From NCBI GenBank assembly GCA_036568605.1, contig DATCSE010000496.1:1-5324 (forward strand): 5,324 nt of DNA, written 5' to 3'. Below, piece by piece: positions 1 to 5,324 of this stretch (the stretch's first letter is position 1; each line of letters begins with the position of its first letter). Made by a program: the position numbers and the translations under genes. The stretch comes from DATCSE01 sp036568605. Its GTDB lineage: Bacteria; Pseudomonadota; Gammaproteobacteria; Burkholderiales; Burkholderiaceae_C. The notes under the pieces are model-generated. The model saw only the letters and a list, made by a program, of their open reading frames with translations, ran no database searches and was not told the origin of the DNA.

Positions 1-2
1 CG

Positions 3-656
3 CTCGCGAGCATGGGCATCTACATCTTCAACGCGCGCTTCATGTACAAGGAGCTCGAGCGCGACATCAACGACCCGAAGTCCAGCCACGACTTCGGCAA
101 GGACATCATCCCGCGCGCGGTCAAGAACGGGCAGGTCGCGGCGCACCCGTTCGAGCTCAGCGCGGTCGGCACGCGGCACAACGAGGAGCCGTACTGGCGC
201 GACGTCGGCACGATAGACGCGTACTGGGACGCGAACATCGACCTGACCGCGACCGACCCCAAGCTCAACCTCTACGACACGCGCTGGCCGATCTGGACCT
301 ACCAGGCGCAGCTGCCGCCAGCCAAGTTCGTGCATGACCAGCCCGACCGGCGCGGCATGGCGATCGAATCGGTCGTGTCCGGCGGCTGCATCGTCTCGGG
401 CGAGGTGCATCGCAGCGTGCTGTTCTCCAGCGTGCGCGTGAACTCGTACGCCAACGTCAACTGGGCGGTGCTGCTGCCCGGCGTGCAGGTTGGACGGCAC
501 TCGCGGGTGACGCGCGCGGTCATCGACCGCGGCTGTTTCATCCCCGACGGCCTCGTGATCGGCGAGGATGCCGAGGAGGACGCGAAGCGCTTCTATCGCT
601 CGGAGAACGGCATCGTGCTCGTGACCCGCGAGATGCTGGAAAAACTGAATCAATGA
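3..656 (+). CDS. glgC: Glucose-1-phosphate adenylyltransferase, C-terminal half (5' partial)
   Basis: This enzyme makes ADP-glucose from glucose-1-phosphate and ATP, the committed step of bacterial glycogen synthesis in the cytoplasm. About 217 residues are visible, roughly half of the ~420-430 usual for GlgC. The reading frame is open to the left edge, and the residues before the first visible ATG (position 12) read Leu-Ala-Ser. These match the family's LASMGIY segment, so that ATG is internal and not the start. Visible family motifs are SSHDFGKDIIP, EPYWRDVGTIDAYW, PPAKFVHD and VSGGCIVSG. The last of these belongs to the C-terminal left-handed beta-helix, which is followed by RVNSYANV, VIDRGCFIPDG and the closing RFYRSENGIVLVTREML. 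The nucleotidyl-transfer N-terminal domain and most allosteric-site residues lie outside the window. The stop codon overlaps the glgA start (ATGA), which implies co-transcription and probably translational coupling. Identification is from memory of the E. coli protein and is very secure. Confidence 0.97.
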   Translation, partial: LASMGIYIFNARFMYKELERDINDPKSSHDFGKDIIPRAVKNGQVAAHPFELSAVGTRHNEEPYWRDVGTIDAYWDANIDLTATDPKLNLYDTRWPIWTYQAQLPPAKFVHDQPDRRGMAIESVVSGGCIVSGEVHRSVLFSSVRVNSYANVNWAVLLPGVQVGRHSRVTRAVIDRGCFIPDGLVIGEDAEEDAKRFYRSENGIVLVTREMLEKLNQ

Positions 657-2113
657 CGATCAAGGTCCTTCATGTCGGCGCCGAGGTGTTCCCGCTGGTC
701 AAGACCGGAGGGCTTGCCGATGTGCTGGGCGCGCTGCCGCAGGCGCTGATGGCGCAGGGCGCCGAGGTCCGGCTGCTGCTCCCGGGCCTGCCGGCCTTCG
801 CCGACGCGGTGCTGCACCAGAAGACCGTGCTCGAGTTCGGCCCGCTGTTCGGCGCCGCGCGCATCCGGCTGCGCCTCGGGCAGATGCCGTACAGCCACGT
901 GCCGGCCTACGTCATCGACGCGCCGTACCTGTACCGCCGCGACGGCAGCCCGTACCAGGCAGGCGATGGCAGCGAGTGGCCCGACAACCTGCAGCGCTTC
1001 GCGATGCTGGGCTGGATCGCCGCGCGGCTCGCGGCCGGCGAGCTCGACCCGGCGTGGACGCCGCAGGTCATGCACGCACACGACTGGCATGCCGCGATGA
1101 GCTGCGCCTACGTCGCCGCGCATCCGCCGACGCGCGCGGCGACCGTCTACACGGTGCACAACCTCGCGTACCAGGGCCTGTTCCCGCATGCCGACTTCCG
1201 GCTGCTCGAGCTGCCGTCGCGCTACATGACGCACACCGGGCTCGAGTTCCACGGCCAGCTCTCGTTCATGAAGGCCGGGCTGAAGTACGCACGACGCGTC
1301 ACGACGGTCAGCCCGACCTACGCGCGCGAGATCGGCACGCAGGAGTTCGGCGTCGGGCTGGACGGCGTGATCCGGGGCCGCGGCGCGGATGTCAGCGGTG
1401 TGCTCAACGGCGTCGACGGCGAGGTCTGGAACCCCGCCAGCGACACGGCGCTCGCGGCGCGCTACACGCCTGAGCGGATGGACGGCAAGGCCGCGTGCAA
1501 GCTCGCGCTGCAGCGCGAGCTGGGCTTGGCCGAGCGGCCCGATGCGCCGCTGTTCGGCGTGGTCAGCCGCCTGACCTCGCAGAAGGGGCTGGACCTGGTG
1601 CTGGGCGCGCTGCCCGGCCTGGTGCAGCGCGGCGGGCAGCTCGCGCTGCAAGGCACCGGCGACCCGGCGCTCGAGGAGGCGTTTCGCGAGGCGGCCAACG
1701 CGAACCCGCAGCAGTTGGCGGTGCGCATCGGCTACGACGAGGCCTTTGCGCATCGGATCATCGGCGGCGCCGATGCGATCCTGGTGCCGTCGCGCTTCGA
1801 GCCCTGCGGGCTGACGCAGATGTATGGGCTGCGCTACGGCACGCTGCCGGTCGTGCGGCGTGTCGGCGGGCTCGCCGACACGGTGGTCGACGCGACTGCC
1901 GAGAGCCTCGCGGGCCAGCGTGCGACCGGGTTCGTGTTCGATGCCCCGTCGGTCCAGGCGCTGGACGGGGCGCTGCAGCGCGCCGCCGAGGTCTACGCGA
2001 ACGACCGCGCCGCCTGGCGCCGTCTGCAATCGACCGCGATGGCGCAGGACTTCTCGTGGCGCGGCGCCGCGTCGCAATACCTGGCGTTGTATCGGGCGAT
2101 CGCGCCGGCGTGA
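653..2113 (+). CDS. glgA: Glycogen synthase (ADP-glucose-dependent, GT5)
   Basis: GlgA transfers glucose from ADP-glucose to the growing alpha-1,4-glucan. The 486 residues are close to the 477 of E. coli GlgA, so the gene looks complete. It has two Rossmann-like halves (GT-B fold). The N-terminal half carries the ADP-glucose-binding KTGGLADV motif, with Lys17 as the family's KxGGL lysine. It also carries HAHDWH and TVHNLAYQG, with His169 matching the conserved active-site His. The C-terminal half has VVSRLTSQKGLD, whose Arg306 and Lys311 contact the nucleotide phosphates in the family. It also has PSRFEPCGLTQMYGLRYG, with Glu383 as the conserved catalytic-region Glu, and then VRRVGGLADTV. The end, DFSWRGAASQYLALY, is typical. 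The start ATG overlaps the glgC stop. Only a weak purine run (GGA, 638-640) precedes it at 12 bases, which fits coupling to glgC translation. All key residues are present, so an active enzyme is expected. Confidence 0.97.
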   Translation: MTIKVLHVGAEVFPLVKTGGLADVLGALPQALMAQGAEVRLLLPGLPAFADAVLHQKTVLEFGPLFGAARIRLRLGQMPYSHVPAYVIDAPYLYRRDGSPYQAGDGSEWPDNLQRFAMLGWIAARLAAGELDPAWTPQVMHAHDWHAAMSCAYVAAHPPTRAATVYTVHNLAYQGLFPHADFRLLELPSRYMTHTGLEFHGQLSFMKAGLKYARRVTTVSPTYAREIGTQEFGVGLDGVIRGRGADVSGVLNGVDGEVWNPASDTALAARYTPERMDGKAACKLALQRELGLAERPDAPLFGVVSRLTSQKGLDLVLGALPGLVQRGGQLALQGTGDPALEEAFREAANANPQQLAVRIGYDEAFAHRIIGGADAILVPSRFEPCGLTQMYGLRYGTLPVVRRVGGLADTVVDATAESLAGQRATGFVFDAPSVQALDGALQRAAEVYANDRAAWRRLQSTAMAQDFSWRGAASQYLALYRAIAPA

Positions 2114-2123
2114 TGCGCGGCCG

Positions 2124-2405
2124 CTAGGCCGGGTCCGTGCTGTCGTCCTTGCTCGGCGGCGGGAAGAGTTCGTCGAACAGGTCATCGGGCACCGTGTCGC
2201 CGCTCGCGTCGACCTCGGTGCCGTGCAACAGGTCGAGCGACGACACGACCCAGCTGCCGCCGGCGACCTCCGGCGGAAAGTCGACCTGCCGTACGCGCGG
2301 CACTGCAGGCGGCCGTTGTGCGTTCAAGTCCACCCATTCGCCTAGCGGCGCGCTTTGGCTGATGCGCCACACCCACCGCGGAATCTCTGGCTTCGGCGAC
2401 TTCAC
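2124..2405 (-). CDS. Small hypothetical protein, 93 aa, acidic C-terminus
   Basis: I do not recognise a named family. The chosen start is the GTG at 2405-2403 because an AGAGAG ribosome-binding site sits 6 bases before it (2417-2412). The open frame continues to an earlier GTG at 2468, giving 114 residues, but that extension uses codons atypical here (TCA, GTA, AGA) and looks non-coding. The 93-residue protein begins KSPKPEIPRWVWRIS and continues SAPLGEWVDLN. It then has a Pro/Arg-rich linker (residues 31-47), a GGSWVVSSLDLLHGTEV segment (49-65), and an acidic stretch, DTVPDDLFDELF (70-81), with a Pro/Asp-rich tail. There is no signal peptide, membrane helix or cysteine motif, so it is probably a small soluble cytoplasmic protein. 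Tryptophans at 11, 13, 24 and 52 suggest a small folded or partner-binding unit. It is convergent with glgA across 10 bases and divergent from the next plus-strand gene. Function is unknown. Third-position G/C bias in this frame supports coding. Confidence 0.72.
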   Translation of the reverse strand: MKSPKPEIPRWVWRISQSAPLGEWVDLNAQRPPAVPRVRQVDFPPEVAGGSWVVSSLDLLHGTEVDASGDTVPDDLFDELFPPPSKDDSTDPA

Positions 2406-2411
2406 GCTCGG

Positions 2412-2417
2412 CTCTCT
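2412..2417 (-). promoter_or_regulatory. Ribosome-binding site deciding the start of the 93-aa gene
   Basis: AGAGAG on the minus strand, 6 bases upstream of the GTG at 2405. It is purine-rich and well spaced. It favours this GTG over the earlier in-frame GTG at 2468, for which I noted no comparable site. Confidence 0.55.
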
Positions 2418-2541
2418 TGAACGCTCGACTTCAGCGACGAAGGCTACGCAGGATGACGGCCTGCGCACAGGTGGTTTCTAGGGGGTTGTGGTAACGGTTC
2501 GTGTCGCGTGTAGTAGCCACCTCGCCGCCGGGTCGGATGTG

Positions 2542-2570
2542 TTGACCGACGCCGCAGACCTGCTCAAGAT
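2542..2570 (+). promoter_or_regulatory. Candidate sigma70-type promoter for the 78-aa gene
   Basis: TTGACC (2542-2547, five of six matches to the -35 consensus) is followed after 17 bases by CAAGAT (2565-2570, three of six matches to the -10). It would start transcription near 2577, giving a very short leader before the GAGG at 2580 and the ATG at 2593. A weaker alternative is TTGTGG (2486-2491) with TGTAGT (2509-2514), also spaced by 17. Both are matches by eye only. Confidence 0.3.
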
Positions 2571-2592
2571 ACCGGCGTCGAGGATGCCGACG

Positions 2593-2829
2593 ATGCCCTA
2601 CAAGCCGACTGCCCGGCACGACTGGCACGACGCCTTTGCGGCGCTGTATGCCGAGCGCACGAACTGCAGCCGCGTCGATGCGCGCTACATTGCACGGATG
2701 CTGCATCCCGTGCTGGGACAGTTGTCGCCGGAAGAGGCGCTGCACACCGTGACATCGCATCCGTCGTTCATCGGCGACTGGGGCGGGCCCCAGCAGCCGC
2801 TGCGGGCGAACGGGAGATCGCGCTCCTAG
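2593..2829 (+). CDS. Small hypothetical protein, 78 aa
   Basis: I do not recognise a family. The ATG at 2593 is chosen because GAGG (2580-2583) lies 9 bases before it. An in-frame ATG at 2584 abuts that GAGG, and an earlier GTG at 2488 would add 35 residues with less typical codon choice. The protein is soluble, with no signal peptide or membrane segment. Residues 10-22 (DWHDAFAALYAER) and 27-41 (RVDARYIARMLHPVL) look like amphipathic helices. They are followed by a third possible helix starting at SPEEALHTV (45-53), then HPSFIGDWGGP and a basic tail (RANGRSRS). The single Cys (25) and scattered His do not form a metal motif. The compact helical pattern could suit a regulatory or protein-binding domain, but nothing shows DNA binding. 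It ends 32 bases before the propeller gene on the same strand, so the two may be co-transcribed. The start remains uncertain. Confidence 0.6.
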   Translation: MPYKPTARHDWHDAFAALYAERTNCSRVDARYIARMLHPVLGQLSPEEALHTVTSHPSFIGDWGGPQQPLRANGRSRS

Positions 2830-2861
2830 CGCGCGCGGGTGGGTCTCGGGGCAGGGCAGCA

Positions 2862-3860
2862 GTGTCATCGGTCTCGCGACGCCACGCGATCGGCCTGCTC
2901 GGTGCGGTCGCGCTGCCATCGGCATGGGCCTGGCAGCAGCAGGCCGTGGGCGGGCAGGTCGCGACGATGCAGTCGTGGCCGCTGGGCACTGCGCGGCGCA
3001 CCGGCATCCACGACGTCGCGCCGGCCCCGGACGGCGGCGTCTGGTTCACCGCGCAAGCCAGCGGCCATCTCGGCTGGTTCGAGCCGCGCAGCGGGCGAAC
3101 CGAGCTGATCGCGCTGGGCGCGGGCTCGTCGCCGCACGGCGTGATCCCGGGCCCCGACAAGGCGGCCTGGATCACCGACAGCGGGCAGGGCGCGATCGTG
3201 CGCGTGGGCTGGCCCGATCGTTCGGTGCGTGTGTTCGCGCTGCCGGAAGGCACGCGCTACGCCAATCTGAACACGGCGGCCTTCGATGCGGACGGCGACC
3301 TGTGGTTCACCGGGCAGAGCGGCATCGTCGGCAAGCTCGCGGTGAAGAGTGCGACCGTGACGGTCCAGGATGCGCCGCGCGGGCGCGGCCCCTACGGCAT
3401 CTGCACGACGCCCGGCGGCGACGTGTGGTGGTGCTCGCTGGCCGGCTCGTTCATCGCGCGCATCGACCGGCGCACCGGCAGCTCGACCGTCGTCGAGCCG
3501 CCGACCCCGAACCAGGGTGCCCGCCGGATCTGGAGCGACAGCCGCGGCCTCCTCTGGGTCAGCGAATGGTCCAGCGGCAACCTGTCCATGCACGATCCTG
3601 CGGCAAAGCGCTGGAAGAGCTGGAAGCTGCCCGGCGACGGCCCGCGCCCCTACGCGGTCTATGTCGACACGCGCGACAAGGTCTGGGTCAGTGACTTCGG
3701 CGGCAACGCGGTCTTCCGCTTCGACCCGGGCAGCGAAACGTTCGAGCGCTTCGGCTTCCCACGCGAGGCCGCGAGCGTGCGCCAGATCCACGGCCGTCCC
3801 GGCGAAGTCTGGCTGCCGGAGAGCGGCACCGAATACATTTCGGTGATCCGAACCGGCTGA
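2862..3860 (+). CDS. Exported seven-bladed beta-propeller, Vgb (streptogramin lyase)-like
   Basis: This 332-residue protein has the repeat pattern of the virginiamycin B lyase family. Seven blade signatures centre on Trp61, 103, 148, 189, 232, 275 and 317, at 41-45 residue spacing, in the form [G/D/K/E]-x-W-[F/V/I]-[T/S]. A leader precedes them: SRR at 5-7, a hydrophobic run (9-19), and probable cleavage after AWA at 23. The twin arginines make Tat export possible, and a periplasmic location is likely. The start is GTG 2862, with AGGG at 2853-2856 five bases upstream. Vgb itself cleaves the ester bond of type B streptogramins using, from memory, His228, Glu268, His270 and Glu284. The aligned positions here are Tyr264, Ser305, Arg307 and Glu320, so antibiotic lyase activity is unlikely. 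The protein is better described as a Vgb-fold protein of unknown ligand. It lies between the 78-aa gene (32 bases) and the crotonase gene (25 bases), all on the same strand. Confidence 0.88.
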   Translation: MSSVSRRHAIGLLGAVALPSAWAWQQQAVGGQVATMQSWPLGTARRTGIHDVAPAPDGGVWFTAQASGHLGWFEPRSGRTELIALGAGSSPHGVIPGPDKAAWITDSGQGAIVRVGWPDRSVRVFALPEGTRYANLNTAAFDADGDLWFTGQSGIVGKLAVKSATVTVQDAPRGRGPYGICTTPGGDVWWCSLAGSFIARIDRRTGSSTVVEPPTPNQGARRIWSDSRGLLWVSEWSSGNLSMHDPAAKRWKSWKLPGDGPRPYAVYVDTRDKVWVSDFGGNAVFRFDPGSETFERFGFPREAASVRQIHGRPGEVWLPESGTEYISVIRTG

Positions 3861-3885
3861 GCGAATTTTCGAAAGTGATCATGCG

Positions 3886-4692
3886 ATGGAACACCGCATC
3901 CAAGTGACGATGACCGACGGGGTCGCCGATGTGCGCATCGACCGCACGGACAAGATGAACGCGATCGATGCCGACATGTTCTGGGCGCTCGCCGAGATCG
4001 GCGAGCAGCTGAGGAGCGATCGCAGCCTGCGCGCCGTCGTGCTGTCCGGCAACGGCCGCGCGTTCTGCGCCGGACTGGACTTCGAGGGGATAGGCGCGCT
4101 TGCGAAAGGCCAGGGCTTCCTGCCGTTCACCGACCTGACCCGGCGCTCGCACGGCATCGCGAACTGGGCGCAGCACGTGGTCTGGCTGTGGCGCGAGCTG
4201 CCGGTGCCGGTGATCGCGGCGGTTCACGGCGTGGCCTTCGGCGGCGGGTTTCAACTGGCGCTCGGGGCGGACATCCGCTATGCCGCGCCGGACACGAAGT
4301 TCAGCGTGATGGAAACGAAGTGGGGCATCGTGCCGGACATGGCCGGCACGCAGCTGATGCGCCATCTGGCCCGCGAAGACATCGTGCGCGAGCTGACCTA
4401 CACGGCGCGCCTGTTCTCGGCCGAAGAAGCGCTGGCCTATGGTTTCGTCACCCGCGTGGTGGCGGATCCGCGCGAGGCCGCGCTGGCCAGCGCGCGCGAG
4501 ATCGCGGGCCGCAGCCCCGATGCGATCCGGGCGGCCAAGCGGCTGCTCAATCTGGCCGCCACCTGCGACGCCGCGACCGGGTTGCTGGCCGAGACCGACG
4601 AGCAGATGCGCCTGATGGGCACGCCGAATCAGGTGGAGGCCGTCGCGGCAGGTCGCGAGAAGCGACCGCCGCGGTTTGTCGATCCGGCGTGA
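3886..4692 (+). CDS. Crotonase / enoyl-CoA hydratase family protein
   Basis: A cytoplasmic acyl-CoA enzyme of the crotonase superfamily; 268 residues is normal length. The first oxyanion-hole motif is AFCAGLDF (59-66). The second is GVAFGGGFQLALGADIRYA, with Gly119-121. Glu143, in VMETKWGIVPDMAGTQ, occupies the position of the second catalytic Glu of rat enoyl-CoA hydratase (Glu164). Gln123 replaces the first (Glu144). Asp151 lies 8 residues after Glu143, as does the Asp204 that follows Glu196 in dienoyl-CoA isomerase. The C-terminal helical region includes AGRSPDAIRAAKRLLN and the ending REKRPPRFVDPA. This combination resembles the proteobacterial subgroup usually annotated simply as crotonase/enoyl-CoA hydratase family. 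Simple hydratase chemistry is therefore uncertain; an isomerase or another acyl-CoA reaction is possible. The ATG at 3886 has GAAAG (3871-3875) ten bases upstream. It begins 25 bases after the propeller gene, possibly in the same operon, and converges on the PepSY gene. Confidence 0.93.
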   Translation: MEHRIQVTMTDGVADVRIDRTDKMNAIDADMFWALAEIGEQLRSDRSLRAVVLSGNGRAFCAGLDFEGIGALAKGQGFLPFTDLTRRSHGIANWAQHVVWLWRELPVPVIAAVHGVAFGGGFQLALGADIRYAAPDTKFSVMETKWGIVPDMAGTQLMRHLAREDIVRELTYTARLFSAEEALAYGFVTRVVADPREAALASAREIAGRSPDAIRAAKRLLNLAATCDAATGLLAETDEQMRLMGTPNQVEAVAAGREKRPPRFVDPA

Positions 4693-4702
4693 GCGCCGGG
4701 TT
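4681..4702. terminator. GC hairpin at the convergent gene junction, possible terminator
   Basis: CCGGCG (4684-4689), loop TGAG (4690-4693) and CGCCGG (4694-4699) form a perfect 6-base GC stem, extendable by one A-T and two G-T pairs. It covers the crotonase stop codon and ends at the PepSY stop. There is no T-run on either side, so it is not a standard intrinsic terminator. It could still slow polymerases or protect 3' ends of both convergent transcripts. Confidence 0.3.
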
Positions 4703-5324
4703 CAGTCCGCGGCCGCTGCCGCCGCTGCGACCTGACGCGAATCGCGGCGCACGGACCGTGGGCGCCGCCACCACAGCCACGCACCGCTGCCGAACAGCAG
4801 CGCGGGCACAAGGCCGAACAGCGTCCACGCGACGCGCGCGAGCAGCCCCAGCGCTTCGCCGCTGTGCAGCGGGAAGAACCAGTCGAGCACACGATTGCCG
4901 GCTGCTGCCGTCAACGGGTCGTGCACCGCGGTGATCTGTCCGCGCGCATCGAGCCGCACGCGCGTGTTGCCGGTGTCGACGCGCGGCTCGGCGCGCTGCA
5001 GCAGGCGGACCTCGAACGAGCCGGTATCGGCGCTGCTGAGCGTCAGCCGGCTCCACTGTGCCTGCGGAAAGCGCCGGCTCGCCGCCGCGACGAGATCGTC
5101 GACCGGAGCCGTCGGCTTCGCGCCGTGGTGGTTCTTGTCGCGCGGCAGGCGCGGCAGCTCGGTCACCGGCAACAGGGTACCGACCAGCACACGCGCCTCC
5201 TTGCCGAATACCAGCGCGGTGCCAGTCACGGTCATCAGCACGAACAACGGCAGCAGCCACAGGCCGACCGCACGGTGCACGTCGTACCACCAGCGGGCCG
5301 GCGCGGCGCCGCGCTTCACGCTCA
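4702..5324 (-). CDS. Short PepSY / PepSY-TM domain membrane protein (5' end uncertain)
   Basis: At least 205 residues are visible from a GTG at 5319. Two more in-frame codons reach the edge (xTG-AGC), so the true start could be an NTG just outside the window. The N-terminus, RWWYDVHRAVGLW (residues 9-21), leads into a first membrane helix (about 18-38). A periplasmic PepSY-like domain of alpha/beta character follows (about 70-135; DDLVAAASRRFP, VRLDARGQITAVHDP). The LDWFFPLHSGEALGLL motif (145-160) comes next, then a second helix (about 161-184) ending WLWWRRP. This is the signature of PepSY-associated TM proteins. Larger relatives such as Pseudomonas FoxB are inner-membrane ferrisiderophore reductases, and conserved helix-edge histidines (here His15 and His152) bind heme there. 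A role in iron or electron transfer is therefore plausible but not shown. The tail is an alanine run (198-204). It is half the size of four-helix family members but matches the common two-helix form. Confidence 0.87.
   Translation of the reverse strand, partial: SVKRGAAPARWWYDVHRAVGLWLLPLFVLMTVTGTALVFGKEARVLVGTLLPVTELPRLPRDKNHHGAKPTAPVDDLVAAASRRFPQAQWSRLTLSSADTGSFEVRLLQRAEPRVDTGNTRVRLDARGQITAVHDPLTAAAGNRVLDWFFPLHSGEALGLLARVAWTLFGLVPALLFGSGAWLWWRRPRSVRRDSRQVAAAAAAAD

Larger units (their letters stand above)
2406..2592. other. Divergent intergenic region
   Basis: These 187 bases separate the minus-strand 93-aa gene from the plus-strand 78-aa gene, so promoters for both should lie here. Base composition is less GC-extreme than in the flanking genes, with short G-runs (2481-2485) and AT-containing stretches. 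A 6-base inverted repeat, AGGTGG (2469-2474) and CCACCT (2517-2522), flanks 42 bases; this could be chance. I see one weak plus-strand promoter candidate (2542-2570) and no convincing minus-strand one. Open frames cross the region on both strands, from GTG 2488 on plus and GTG 2468 on minus, but their codon use is poor. Confidence 0.6.

Noticed and set aside
2105..2132. Possible hairpin CCGGC (2105-2109) / GCCGG (2128-2132) as a glgA terminator
   Set aside because: Five-base stem with an 18-base loop and no T-run; expected by chance at this GC content.
650..2185. Minus-strand open frame of 511 codons opposite almost all of glgA
   Set aside because: Very Arg/Ala-rich with no motif. It mirrors the third-position G/C bias of glgA, which carries every expected catalytic motif. 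It is a GC-rich shadow frame.
2431..2925. Minus-strand frame of 164 codons covering the divergent spacer and the 78-aa gene
   Set aside because: Arg/His/Pro-rich, no plausible ribosome-binding site, and it would overlap the promoter region and the start of the propeller gene.
2865..3791. Minus-strand open frame of 308 codons opposite the propeller gene
   Set aside because: Arg/Ala-rich composition without motifs, whereas the plus frame shows seven regular blades and a signal peptide.
2862..3860. Calling the propeller a streptogramin resistance enzyme
   Set aside because: The aligned positions of three of the four recalled active-site residues of Vgb are changed, and the protein carries an export signal.
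3881..3907. Eight-codon open frame (ATG 3881) overlapping the crotonase start
   Set aside because: Too short to judge. The GAAAG before it is only 5 bases away, and the crotonase ATG at 3886 fits the family N-terminus.
2105..4716. Both convergent junctions contain CCGGCGTGA (2105-2113, 4684-4692) followed by the palindrome GCGGCCGC (2117-2124, 4709-4716)
   Set aside because: CCGGCGTGA is simply Pro-Ala-stop in both genes, and GCGGCCGC is common in GC-rich DNA. The spacing differs, so this is probably coincidence and not a shared element.
4188..4934. Plus-strand frame of 248 codons running from inside the crotonase gene into the PepSY gene
   Set aside because: Arg/Gly/Ala low-complexity translation that crosses two real genes with clear motifs on opposite strands.
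4547..5290. Minus-strand frame of 247 codons overlapping the PepSY gene in another register
   Set aside because: No membrane or domain pattern and an Arg-rich composition. The neighbouring register has PepSY-TM motifs and two helices.

Overview
This is a GC-rich bacterial window with dense genes, strong G/C bias at third codon positions and short spacers. The glgC-glgA pair, the crotonase subtype and the PepSY-TM protein together suggest a proteobacterium. A Burkholderiales-like betaproteobacterium is my best guess, but this is an inference from protein style and GC content, not from a marker gene. I see no rRNA, tRNA, CRISPR array, insertion sequence or clear sign of recent transfer.

Layout. 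(1) Positions 3-2113, plus strand: the C-terminal half of glgC (ADP-glucose pyrophosphorylase, cut by the window edge) overlaps a complete glgA (glycogen synthase) by 4 bases (ATGA). Together they supply and polymerise ADP-glucose for glycogen. (2) Positions 2124-2405, minus strand: a small unrecognised protein of 93 residues, convergent with glgA across 10 bases. (3) Positions 2406-2592: a 187-base spacer between divergent genes, with one weak sigma70-like promoter candidate on the plus strand. (4) Positions 2593-4692, plus strand: three closely spaced genes, possibly one transcription unit. They encode a 78-residue unrecognised protein, an exported seven-bladed beta-propeller of the streptogramin-lyase (Vgb) fold, and a crotonase-superfamily enzyme. 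(5) Positions 4702-5324, minus strand: a short PepSY/PepSY-TM membrane protein whose start lies at or just beyond the window edge. It is convergent with the crotonase across 9 bases, and a GC hairpin covers the junction.

Most of the window is ordinary chromosomal housekeeping and accessory metabolism, and I found no convincing new defence or mobile system. The points most worth a second look are four. The propeller lacks the catalytic residues of true virginiamycin B lyase, yet carries two histidines, also 42 residues apart, in a different pair of blades. The crotonase has Gln in place of the first catalytic Glu but keeps a Glu/Asp pair that lines up with dienoyl-CoA isomerase. The remaining two are the small unknown proteins flanking the spacer.
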